64,000 nucleotides of DNA from Congeria kusceri (taxonomy: Eukaryota > Mollusca > Bivalvia > Myida > Dreissenidae). The position numbers were made by a program, and so were the translations under genes. A model generated the notes under the pieces. It was not told the origin of the DNA. It did not search any database and was given only the letters and a program-made list of their open reading frames with translations. Location: positions 52,574,181 through 52,638,180 of the forward strand of contig CM051025.1 in NCBI GenBank assembly GCA_027627225.1, in the 5' to 3' direction. Of this stretch, positions 11,681 through 24,100 are shown one piece after another (position 1 is the stretch's first letter; each line of letters starts with the position of its first letter).

Positions 11681-12960
11681 AATTTCATTGCGTGCAAGCA
11701 GGACTCCATGACAGTGTACATTAACATTTTAGAACAACAGTAATATAGCAATTACTGACTTTGTACACTTTAAACCATGCCATGTCCATTATAAACATAA
11801 ATTACTGTGTATACAGATCATGCCATGTCCATAATACACGTAAATGATTATGCACACTTCAGACCATATCAAGACCACCATGGACATTAATTACTTTGTA
11901 CACTTCAGACCGTGCAATGTCCATTATAGACATAAGACATAAATGACTATGTACACTTCAGACCATGTCATGTCCACCATAGACATAAATAACTGTGTAC
12001 ACTTCGGACCATGCCATGTCCATCATAGACATAAATAACTGTGTACACTTCGGACCATGCCATGTCCATCATAGACATAAATGACAGTGTACATTCCAGA
12101 TCATGCCATGGCCACCATAGACATAAATGACAGTGTACACTTCAGACCATGTCATGTCCACCATAGACCTAAAACAGTGTACATTTCAGACCATGTCATG
12201 TACATCATAGACATAAATTACTATGTACACTTCAGATCATGCCCTGATCATCATAGACATAAATTACTGTGTACACTTCAGACCATGCCATGTCTCTCAT
12301 AGACATAAAAGACAGTGTACACTTTAGACAATGTCATGTGCATCATAGACATAAATGACGGTGTACGTTCAAGATCATGTCATGACCACCATAGACATAA
12401 ATGACAGTGTACACCACCATAGACATAAAGGACAATGTACGCTTCAGACCATGCCATGTCCACCATAGACATAAATGACAGTGTACACTTCAGACCATGC
12501 CATGACCACCATAGACATAAATGACAGTGTACATTTCAAACCATGCCATGATCATCATAGACATAAATGACAGTGTACACTTCAGACCATGCCATGACCA
12601 CCATAGACATAAATGACAGTGTACACTTCAGACCATGACATGTCCACCATAGACATAAATGACAGTGTACACTTCAGACCACATCATGTCCATCATAGAC
12701 ATAAAGGACAGTGTACATTTCAGACCACATCATGTCAATCATAGACATAAATGACAGTGAACACTTCAGACCATGTCATGTCCATCATAGACATCAATGA
12801 CAGTGTACATTTCAGACAACATCATGTCCATCATAGACATAAATGACTGTGTACACTTCAGACCACATCATGCCCATCATAGACATAAATGGCAGTGTAC
12901 ATTTCAGACCATATATGTCCATCATAGACATATATCATAGAGCGATTGATCGCATAGTAA
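11681..12960. repeat. 46-bp minisatellite, roughly 25-28 copies
   Basis: The unit contains CATAGACATAAATGACAGTG followed by TACACTTCAGACCATGCCAT and TGTCCAC. Spacing between equivalent points is 46 bp in the regular part. Edge copies at 11700-11950 are diverged and irregular, whereas central copies at 12400-12700 are near identical. This fits homogenisation from the centre. The unit is not a multiple of three. Confidence 0.85.
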
Positions 12961-13017
12961 CTTGATATATTTCCAAATACATATTTAAGATTGTAACATT
13001 TTTAGAGACCTTCTGTA

Positions 13018-13632
13018 TTAAAGGGACTATGTCACCGAAAATATAGCGTCCAATTTCACTATTATTGATATTATATGATGGAATCGCGCTATACTAAGAC
13101 ATCTGTTATAGATAAATAAATACTAATATAATACACAATGTGTTATTTAATACAAACCAAATAGCAAAAAAGTCTGAAAAATTAAAATCCCATTTGGGAT
13201 TCGATATCACGACTACGAAGCCATACGAAGAAAGAACAGTAGACAGCGGTTTTACCAACTGCGCTATCATGCTTGGTAAGGAATCGAGTCAATCTCATTA
13301 AAATCGAATCCTAACTTTCGCTTCATTTGTTATCGCTGTTAGTATAGCAGCGTCAGACTGGAGATGATTTTAAGAGATTGGGAATCGTGTGTAAACTATG
13401 GTTATACAAAATATTCGCAATTTTGGCGTCAAAATGTAAACAGAAAAAGGGCCAAACAAACACGACCCATATTATAAATTGATTTTTATCTCAGAATGCG
13501 CACATTCTTTCCCCATTATATTATACCCTGTTTAAACCGTTATTATATGCTGGAACTTATATTTTTTTAAAATCAGATTTTAAAAAGAAATTGCCCCCCT
13601 TGAGGCTCTTTTCGATGACATAGTCCCTTTAA
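13018..13632. mobile_element. TIR element with a tRNA-like core, copy 1
   Basis: The left end TTAAAGGGACTATGTCACCG and right end with GATGACATAGTCCCTTTAA form an inverted repeat of about 24 bp. Inside, the minus strand of 13190-13285 has a tRNA-like A-box region (TAGCGCAGTTGGTAAAACCG) and a B-box-like GATATCGAATCCC. It is too irregular to be a functional tRNA. A related element is at 24564-25097. Confidence 0.65.
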
Positions 13633-15077
13633 GTATCGTCTATTTGCATAGTGTATTTTATACGATATGTCCCGTCAATGACTCAATGTACATTATTAAA
13701 TGCATTCAATTCAGATGGGATGTTGCCTAAATCAAACTGACAACAAAATAACAACAGATTGTTTTTCTTTGAGCGTATATATTTATTTTTTTTTCGTTAC
13801 ATTGCATTAGATGCGATATACCGGTAAATATTGTACACGGAGCTTGAGTCAAGTGAGTTCGTTGCCCCGATGTGCGTGACGTGATGTGATCCGGTGCACC
13901 CGTGTGCCTCAAGACACGTACCCCTGTATTCTGAGGTCAACACCGACAGTGGAAATAACGCGCAAGAGATTGCTTATCAAGCAAGCGTTCCTTTGAAATG
14001 TTCGGTACAGCTTTCATCAGCCTCCTTAAAGGCGCTCCCTTGTGCATAGTCAGGTGTACCCCGTGAAACCCGAACTTTTCGGTTCAAGCAGTATGTAAAC
14101 ATATATGATGTAATTGACAAAATCGTTACATTAGCTGTACATGTATATTGTGAAAGTAATTATTTAAAAACACTTTAAAATAAATAAGATCTACTGCACA
14201 TTTTAATTCAATAACCATGCGATGCAATACAATATATTGTATGATAATGCAATGCAATATAATACAATGCAATACACCGTAATGTTACGTATTGTAATGT
14301 AAAACAGAAGTGTAATGTAATGTAATGTAAACTTGTAATGCAATGTAATGTAAAGCAATGTAATCAAGTGTATGCACTGTAATGCAACATAATATAATTT
14401 AATGTAATTATTGTAATATATATTATAGCACTTAAACATCGAATATTCCTTTTATGTATATAAAATCAACTTCTCGAAAATAAATATGCAATGTGCACTT
14501 GTTCACTTGTTAAATTCATTCTTTCGCGAAAGATGACGCAATGTTGATGAAATTCCTGATCGTCTCGAGTTTTTGCTCATAAACAAACTGGTTTTATCGG
14601 GTACCCAGTATCACTGCATCGTGTGCGAGGAACCGACAACAAAGCAATAAATCATAAGCATTCATTTGTAACTTGAAATTGTCTACTACTGATTCTAGAA
14701 AGAATGACGCAGTTGCTAACGTGTGGTATTTTAAAATATCGCGAATTGATATGAGTTTCTGGAATTCCAGGTAAAAACGATAGGGTTGTAAATGATTAAA
14801 GAAAACGATGAGGTATCTTCGTGTCTCTGGCTTCAATTATAAGCTTTTAATCAGAAGTAAAACCAGAACGCTGCTGACCCAGTGCCCTACAGAAGCGTTC
14901 TCGAATAGCCTGGAAATGCTTGCACGTGGCTCGTAAACGCTATATTTAATTATTTATACGTTGTTTTCTAATTCAAGGGATATTGCACTTTTTCAAGTGC
15001 GAGGCGAATGAAAAATAGTCATTGCGTTCATATTTGTGTAAATTTTGCAGCCCTGAGCCGTCATTTTGTTTATTTGA
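13633..15077. other. Intergenic DNA with TAATG-type low complexity
   Basis: From about 14205 to 14420 the sequence is a degenerate pentanucleotide/decamer pattern (AATGCAATGTAATGTAA). It creates a long but meaningless Tyr/Ile/Leu-rich ORF on the minus strand. Nothing else is recognised. Confidence 0.45.
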
Positions 15078-15240
15078 GTCCGCACTGGCTAATCCGGGAC
15101 TACACTTTCCGCTTGTATGGTATTTTCTGTTTCAAGCAAGTCTCTTCTCGACATTAATCCACGTGCGGACTGCACAGGCTTATCCGGGACGTCGCTTTAC
15201 GAACGTGCATTAAGCCCGGTTTTCCCACGACACGCCTCAT
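15078..15240 (-). mobile_element. Foldback element, copy 4 (5'-truncated)
   Basis: It begins within the first hairpin (CCGCACTGGCTAATCCGGGA), has the inverted central spacer TATGGTATTTTCTGTTTC, and ends GGTTTTCCCACGACACGCC. Confidence 0.75.
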
Positions 15241-16070
15241 TTATTCTTTCTGTTCGTGCTACAAAAATTGTGCCCGTATTCATATTTCAAGATCCTTTGT
15301 AAAACGTTAGTACGACACTTTGTCGAAAATTATGGAAAACCTTAAAATTCTTAAATGTTATAATTGTGTATTTTCTGACCAAGAAATGCATTGTTTGAAA
15401 ATGATGACACATGTAGAAGTTGCAATATAATTCCAAGTGTATTTCGCTCTTAATGCGCATTTCTGAACATAAGTTATTCTCAACATTTATTTCAATTTTA
15501 TTAACAAATATAGCGCATCTATTCCGGTAAGTTCGTGGCCTCTTACAAGTTCGTGGATAATACCCTGACGTCGTTTTCGATACATGACGCAACGTCTCGT
15601 GTTCTAATTCTTCTCAAATTTTGGCCCAAAGAATTTACCGACTAAGAACAGCAATTACGCGTAAATTTTAAGATTAAATGATAAGTAACAACATTATTTT
15701 AATTAATTGCATTTATGATACACTGTTTTCAACTTTTTCATTTTTATAAATAGGTGGTCACATTGATTTGGTTTTTAACATTCCACTATGTTTAAATTTA
15801 CGTAATCCGAATAAAGATTTTGAACAGAATAAAAACAAGTTCATCACTTTTTAGGTAAATATAAAATCAAAGACGTTGTCTCGCCATATGACGTTATCTA
15901 AAATTACCCACGAACTTGAAGGAATTTGAGCAATTTAAAGGCGTTGATAGGTCACATTTATTTTTCGATGAGATAACATATTTCACATTATGTGTTCACT
16001 ATTTTGTTACATGAAATAGTAAGTAAAGAAGCCATTTAAATTTAAATGTGTTGATTACATTCGTCAGTTG
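15241..16070. other. AT-rich intergenic DNA, no gene seen
   Basis: A ~100-codon minus-strand ORF near 15287-15592 has no recognisable domain and codon use typical of AT-rich noise. Confidence 0.35.
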
Positions 16071-18140
16071 CAGAACAGAACAGAACAACTCTTTATTTGT
16101 TTCACAGATTACAAAACATAAATATTTTGTAATAACATGTGAGCATATATAAACACAAAAAAGGCATACAAAAATACACAAACAATGTTTAGTGCAATAC
16201 TTCATGTGGGAAAGTGGTCACGGTGAGATGCTTCCTTTAATAGCAAAAAATAATTTTAATGGAAGAAACTGGGCAGAAAGGAAGTAATTTAACAATACAT
16301 ATCTCATCGTGTAATATATTAAACTATACACTGACATTACGCATATTTATGTAAGTTTATCATGCAAATTTATTTGAGCTTAATGTAGTTTTATTTAATA
16401 GGAAGCTATACATCTATTGAGAAAGATGAACATCGAGATTTCAATTTTAAATAATTTCTAATACCACAAATATCTTAGTATGTGTTGTCACAAACTCTAA
16501 CAAACACATGGAATAAAAACAACAACAAACAAAATAATTATGCTAATAATGATAATAATAATGGTGATGATGATAAGAATAATTATAACAGAACAGAACA
16601 GAACAACTCTTTATTTGTTTCACAGATTACAAAACATAAATATTTTGTAATAACATGTGAGCATATATAAACACAAAAAGGCATACACAAATACACAAAC
16701 AATGTTTAGTGCAACACTTCATGTGGGAAAGTGGTCACGGTGAGATGCTTCCTTTAATAGCAAAAAATAATTTTAATGGAAGAAACTGGGCAGAAAGGAA
16801 GTAATTTAACAATACATATCTCATCGTGTAATATATTAAACTATACACTGACATTACGCATATTTATGTAAGTTTATCATGCAAATTTATTTGAGCTTAA
16901 TGTAGTTTTATTTAATAGGAAGCTATACATCTATTGAGAAAGATGAACATCGAGATTTCAATTTTAAATAATTTCTAATACCACAAATATCTTAGTATGT
17001 GTTGTCACAAACTCTAACAAACACATGGAATAAAAACAACAACAAACAAAATAATTATGCTAATAATGATAATAATAATGGTGATGATGATAAGAATAAT
17101 TATAACAGAACAGAACAGAACAACTCTTTATTTGTTTCACAGATTACAAAACATAAATATTTTGTAATAACATGTGAGCATATATAAACACAAAAAGGCA
17201 TACAAAAATACACAAACAATGTTTAGTGCAACACTTCATGTGGGAAAGTGGTCACGGTGAGATGCTTCCTTTAATAGCAAAAAATAATTTTAATGGAAGA
17301 AATTGGGCAGAAAGGAAGTAATTTAACAATACATATCACATCGTGCAATATATTAAACTATAGACTAACATTAGCATATTTATGTAAGTTTATCATGCAA
17401 ATTTATTTGAGCTTAATGTAGTTTTATTTAATAGGAAGCTATACATCTATTTAGAAAGATGAACATCGAGATTTCAATTTTAAATAATTTCTAATACCAC
17501 AAATATCTTATTATGTGTTGTCACAAACTCTAACAAACACATGGAATAAAAACAACAACAAACAAAATAATTATGCTAATAATGATAATAATAATGATGA
17601 TGATGATAAGAATAATTATAACAGAACAGAACAGAACAACTCTTTATTTGTTTCACAGATTACAAAACATAAGTATTTTGTAATAACAAGTGAGCATATA
17701 TAAACACAAAAAGGCATACACAAATACACAAACAATGTTTAGTGCAACACTTCATGTGGGAAAGTGGTCACGGTGAGATGCTTCCTTTAATAGCAAAAAA
17801 TAATTTTAATGGAAGAAATTGGGCAGAAAGGAAGTAATTTAACAATACATATCACATCGTGCAATATATTAAACTATAGACTAACATTAGCATATTTATG
17901 TAAGTTTATCATGCACATTTATTAGAGCTTAATGTAGTTTTATTTAATAGGAAGATATACATCTATTTAGAAAGATGAACATCGAGATTTCAATTTCAAA
18001 TAATTTCTAATACCACAAACATCTTATTATGTGTTGTTACAAACACTAACAAACACATGGAATAAAAACAACAACAAACAAAATAATTATGCTAATAATG
18101 ATAATAAAAATGCTGATGATGATAATAATAATTATAACAA
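16071..18140. repeat. Four-copy tandem duplication of a ~517-bp unit
   Basis: The marker GAACAACTCTTTATTTGTTT starts at 16083, 16601, 17118 and 17634, spacings of 518, 517 and 516. Copies 2 and 3 are nearly identical. Copy 4 has extra differences and ends in an expanded (AAT)n/(GAT)n tract at 18085-18180. Each unit ends in an AATAATGATAATAATAATG-type trinucleotide tract. The Asn-rich 62-codon ORF that recurs once per unit is a by-product. Confidence 0.9.
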
Positions 18141-19480
18141 TAATAATAATAGTAATAATAATAATAGTAATAATAGTATCATGGTATTACTGAAATAATA
18201 AACATGATAATATTAGTGCGTGTAATAATGTCAAGGTTATATTAATAATAGTAAGAGAGAAAACAAGTGGTTACTTTAGTATTTTCGTAAATGTATCAAT
18301 CTTAAATATTAATATTATTTTACATACCACAAAAGGTTGACATAAAATGTACAATCACGCTATACACAAAAGGTGGTATTTCTGGTATCCTATACATTTA
18401 CACTTCCTGTATGTTGTGAATACAATTTATCACTTCAAAAATGCCAATAGATGGATCCGTACACGAAATATGTATAAATAATGTTATATAAAATTATTTT
18501 GCAATTACGTTGAAATGTCTTCTCATTTATCAAATACGTGTGCACTTATTTGCAAAATAAACTCAAGATTTAAAAAATATACATTTCATTCTCTTAAGTG
18601 CGATTTGAGTCTCAAAACAAAAAAAATATTTTTACGTAGCGTTAAATTAATCTCCACGTACGTTACTCTCCCATCAAATCGATTAAAGTTTGGGAGGGCA
18701 ACAGTTGGGGAACTAGTTTCGAGAGGTTTTTATTTTCGACTAGGAACATCTAGATATTGTTGATTATTGCTATACATACGACTATTTTAGATTTAACACA
18801 ATGAGATCGCAGCTCTATATTGCATATAATGCTCATGCGCGGACTCGAATGCATAACATCCACGAACTTGCAGGTGTAGGGGCTACTAACTTCCTAAGAA
18901 TGAACGGATGTTTCTACGTTATGATTTTCGTACAAAATCGTACAGTCCCTCTTTCATGTAACACAGACTATATAAACATACTGAAATATTATAACGAGTT
19001 TGCTATTTCTCAAAAAGTTATAGATGCGTTACTTCTAGACAGTCAATAGTGGCGAAAATTTGTGGTCCTGATGTTGATGCTGTGACTGCAGGGTAGCCAT
19101 TTGAAGTTATTATACAATGTCGCCATGACAATGATCCACTTTGTTGTTTAAACATTAGAAATTCGTTTATGAAATGTATAAGTGTTAGTTGCATTAAAAC
19201 CCTTTTAAATATTGCAGAGATAATAAGTAAAAAATACTGCTGGGCGACAACTTACCAGTTGATAATTGGTACATGTGTATACCTGAATAAGTACATGGCC
19301 AGTATTCACAACGCTGCTACGAAAAATCGTAACTTAGATGTGTATATATTTGGTTGGATATAAAATTAATGGAGATACATTTAGATAAAATACCTCGTGG
19401 TTTTGGACCGAATGATGTTGAAAATCAGGCAGGGCCCTGGAAACTACCAGCCTTGAAAAGAATGCAATTCGACCAATAAA
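18141..19480. other. Intergenic DNA, no gene supported
   Basis: Two ~82-codon ORFs (from 18515 and 18801) have no splice partners or domains that I recognise. AT-rich throughout. Confidence 0.35.
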
Positions 19481-19710
19481 TGAGGCGTGTCGTGGGAAAA
19501 CCGGGCTTAATGCATGTCCGCGCCGGCTAATCCAGGACGACACTTTCCGCTTTTATGGTATGTTCTGTTTCAAGGAAGTCTCTTCTAACATAAATCCCAG
19601 TTGTAGGCGGAAAGTGTCGTCCCGGATTAGCCTGTTCGGAGTGCACAGGCAGATCCGGGACGACACTTTACGCACATGCATTAAGCCCGGGCTTCTCGCG
19701 ACACGCCCCA
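19481..19710 (-). mobile_element. Foldback element, copy 5 (left hairpin deleted)
   Basis: It starts TGAGGCGTGTCGTGGGAAAA. The central spacer is in inverted orientation. The right hairpin GCCTGTTCGGAGTGCACAGGC is present but mismatched. It ends GCGACACGCCCC. Confidence 0.8.
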
Positions 19711-21150
19711 AATGAAACATACACTGAAAGAACTTCTTTTTTCAAATAAAAAATGTAAAGGTAAGGCATTATTGTTTCACGCGGTTGTCTCGTCCGCTAC
19801 AGCATGTATGTCAGTAATATTCTTTTACAGTATTTAAGCTACTTTAAAACGATATTAAGTATATTTTTAACGTATATGCTCTACATTTGGAGATATATGA
19901 AAATAAATCGAATGTTAAAGACACAGTGTTGATGCGCTTTCTTACTAGTGGATGTGCGTATTTAAATTTGCAAAGGCTGTAAATCATTTGTATAATATTA
20001 ATAAACGTAGTTAAACACCTGCATGCAAAACTAAATAGGCCTAATTAAAGAAATAATAAATAGCCTGTTCAAAACAAAATGTAAACATACACTTATTTAT
20101 ATAGCGTATATATTATATATTGTAGTATGCTCCATTGTTACATACTGGAGGAAAGCGTGTTTTAACCTGTTTTTAGTCTTTCTTTTTTTAAATTGAAAAG
20201 TGCATTTTCATCTGTATATTGTTGCTAAATTAAATCTGGTACAATACCTTTAAATATTCCCATTTAAATAAAAAATTAAACTTATTTAAATCTCATTTTA
20301 AATATTAATCGTATTTTCGTAATAAGTATCCAGCATTATTACAACTAAAATATTTTGTTCAGAAATCATAGACAGTATTTAATTGCTTTTCTTTTTCTTG
20401 AACAATGGTTTTGCCTACAAATCATAATCTGTCATGAAACGGTATTAATATTTGGGGCTCAACTGTAGTAAATTACCCCTTTAACTTTGGTTGGCGTAAG
20501 CCTTGCATCATCACCGACCTTACCCTTAGCATACGCTTCAATATTTCCGAATTATACACCACGAATGGTGCCAAGATTGCCAGATACCTTGAGTGTACTA
20601 TCTCGATAAGAACATAGTTTAGCAGAAACTGTTTGGCTTTTTACCAAGAAAATATCGACAACTTTCCCACACAACGTGACCCCACAGCGCACAAATATTC
20701 CCGGCAAAATATGTTGGTTCCGAGCCTGACACAGACAGTTTTCATCATGTCTCGTGACCGAGTTGGGAACCATGTTCGTCGCGCGCATTCTTCCAGTGAC
20801 GCACCTTTGTTTACAAACACCCTTCACATAATACCACCCTTCACATATTATACACAAAATGTCCGAGCATTTGGCTCAGTGCCTTTTTGATACAGTACCA
20901 GTACCTACCAGAGCGAACAAAAAATACTGCGCAAAATAGTTTTTGCAAATAAATTCTGTGTGTGTCTTATGTGACTTTAAAATTGTGGAACGCGTAAAGG
21001 AATTGCGCTATGCTAACGGATGAATGCCTTATTTTGTTTTGCGCGTTGAATAGTATTGCCAGTTTTTATATATATCGTTGTTGTTAAACATATGACTTGG
21101 TAACTTTTTATACAACTGTTAGACATTTTACGTCGTAAACAATCAGGAAA
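19711..21150. other. Intergenic DNA and probable amine oxidase upstream region
   Basis: A TTTATATATATCG stretch at about 21065-21077 lies roughly 80 bases before the amine oxidase ATG and could be a TATA-like element. This is weak because the region is AT-rich. ORFs on both strands at 20552-20890 overlap each other and carry no domain. Confidence 0.35.
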
Positions 21151-24100
21151 ATGGCCCCTAAATCTCAATCACGGAATGGCAATTATAATGTGTGCCTTCA
21201 AGTACCAAACGAACAGGTATTGTTTATGGTTTATTGACTTTTTAATTAATAAATTTATGTATTTATTTATTTATTTATTTATGTGTTTGTTTATTTATTT
21301 ATCTATTTGTTTATTTATTGATCTATATATCTATCTATTTACAGTTTATGCATTTGTGTATGTGTCTATTTAGATCTATTTATTAACATATCATTAACTA
21401 ATATGTCTGGATAATTTAATTATTTCGAATATAACAAATCAAAGATTTCGAGAAAAAAAAACATTTATATACAAATGGGTTTACTTTAATGAACACAGAC
21501 CCAAGTTTTACATTACTAATGTTTAAAACACATAAAGGTTAAATTTCCATAATTTGTTTTTCTTCGTTAGTATTCCCAGCTAGATTTTCACTTTAACTGT
21601 TAACTAATTTTTGTTTGCCTGCATTAAAACTCGCATGATGTTTTCAATAATGAATAGAAATTATGGCATCGAAACGTAGCTAATGAAACGTAGCTTAATT
21701 TTGTTTTCAGAGCAATGTCGTGCATTGTATTTTAAATAGTGTACCTATTTATCAATGCACGAAACATTTAAAGTTTGTTATTTAGCGACTGGGTTGATTC
21801 CGCCTCATTGTTTTGTAACCATGAACACTCTTTTAAATAAATTATTATGGACGTTTAGAAATTACATATAATATTAAATATATATTTTATCTGAAATCTT
21901 CTATATTTACGGTATTCTTTTATATTTTAGTGCGGCGTCGAGTACGAAGATGACACGATACGAAGCAGTGGAATATGGATCGTCCTGACCTGGCTATTTG
22001 GAAGCATTTGCATCATTCTGCTCGCTACCGTGGTATGGATGAGTGCCGTTGACAAAACCAAAGAGCTTCGCGCCAGCAACGAATGCTTAACACACAATGA
22101 CGTAATAACTGAAACCACTAGTCGACAACGCGAGAAACGCAACACAGAAACTCTGAGGTTCCATAAAACAAACGGAAGTGACGTTTTTGATGAGCTAACG
22201 GAAGCGGAAATTGAGACAATTGTGCGCTATCTACATTCAGATCCAAGCCTCAAATTGGTGGCGCCAAACAAACCGGCGGTGAATACTAACTACATTCATT
22301 CAATCGAGATGAAGATGCCTTACAAAGACGAGGTGATTGCTTATTTAAACGGAAAGGTCAAGAAACCCGAGAGAACGGCCACCGTGTTTATATTCCGTGG
22401 AGCGGACGACCAGCCATCTGTCGACGAGTATAAGGTCGGCAACATAACCGGTGAAATTTACGCGCACTTGGTTAACACTGACAGAAGGCAAACGCATATA
22501 CCTTTCATTTACAGACCATTTTCTACTGCAGAGTTCTTTTCAATATTCCGTTATATCTTGCCACAAATAACGAAACAAGCCGGCCATGTTCTGAAGGAAA
22601 GTTACGGCGCGTTGCCCATGAACTGCGGCAAAAAGTGCCTGAAAATATCAATGGCTCCCGTATCGAGCACGTTTATTCCGGAAGGGACGAGAAAGTCGTG
22701 GTTCTGGTTCCAACAGGACATAGAGTTTTCTTCTCTTCGTTCCCTCGATTTCCAGTTCCTTGTGGATACGACGTCGCCGGATGCTTCCAGTTGGGTCATC
22801 GAAGACGTGTTTTATGCCAATCAGGTGTTTCCGAATATGACGACCTTCCTCGATGAGTATGAAAGATGTACGATCAACAAGACAAAAATACCATTTCCGA
22901 CTGAGGAAGAAAAGACTTGGAGCACAATGAAGTTTAGAACGCCGCTAGTACCGGATGTGCCAATGCGGGCACCGAGGCAGTTCGAACCAGACGAGAGGAG
23001 ATTCAAAATCACTGATAACGAAGTCCATTATATGGAATGGAAAATTAATTTTAGAATATCGACCACGGGCGGTTTACACTTAATGAATATCCGCTTTGCT
23101 GGGGAGAGGATCATATATGAGATGAGTATGCAGGAAGTTGTCGTAATGTACGGAGGCAATAATCCCTACTCGAAGATTATGAACTATGCCGACGGCGCCG
23201 GTGTGTACGGGACCAGACATCGCGGTCTACTTCCCGGCGTTGACTGCCCGGGACATGCCGAGTTCGTCCACAACTATCTGTATTCGTATAATGAAGGCGG
23301 TAGTCGAAAATACGAAAACGCCTTCTGTGTATTTGAACTTAACACCCATTTACCGATACGTCGCCATAGAGCTTACGGTAGATCCGGTGCGCTGTTTGGC
23401 GGACTGGAAGGTATAGTGCTGGTGGTGCGGTCGATCATATCAGTTCTGAACTATGACTATGTATTTGATTATATATTTTACCCAGTCGGCGCAGTCGAGA
23501 CCAAGGTGTCTATGACAGGCTACCTGGGCACCGCGTTCTACTTCCCAGAAGAGGCGACATACGGGACGCGCGTACATGAGCACGCCTCGGCGCCGCTGCA
23601 CAACCATTTTTTTCATTTCAAAGTAGACCTGGATATAAAGGGCAGACAAAACAGGTATGAAACGCTGAATATCAAAGTCCGAAAGGAAGAGGACCAGTGG
23701 GTACAAGGCCGCACAGTGCACCAAGCTTACGTGGTCAGAGACCTTAAAGAAACCGAACTTTCGGCGACATACAAGTACAATTTCCCTACTCCTAAAGTGC
23801 ACGTATTTAGCAACCACAACGACATATCTCCGTTAGGGAACCCGCGTGGTTACCGAATACAAATACAACAGATGACAAAGCAACTGCTGCCGGAAGGGTA
23901 TGGGTTTGAGAACGCAATATCCTGGTCGCGCTACCAGATGGCTGTCACACGATATAAACCGGAAGAAGACAGAAGCTCCTCGTTGTTTGCCATGTGGGAC
24001 GCCAGGGACCCGGTAGTAAACTTTCAGAAGTACCTGGATGACAACGAAAGCTTAGTCGATGAGGTAAACAAAATGTATTATAATTTTACCGACATGTTTG

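Noticed and set aside
13190..13285. Possible tRNA gene on the minus strand
   Set aside because: There is A-box-like sequence, but no consistent acceptor stem, arm lengths are wrong, and it lies inside a TIR element.
14203..14439. 78-codon Tyr/Ile/Leu-rich minus-strand ORF
   Set aside because: Entirely the product of TAATG/ATGCA low-complexity repeats.
16482..17703. Three repeated 62-codon Asn-rich ORFs
   Set aside because: They recur once per 517-bp tandem unit and are made largely of trinucleotide repeat. There is no independent support for translation.
20552..20890. Overlapping ORFs of 101 (minus) and 85 (plus) codons upstream of the amine oxidase gene
   Set aside because: Mirror-image open frames with no domain, no splice signals and no similarity that I recognise.
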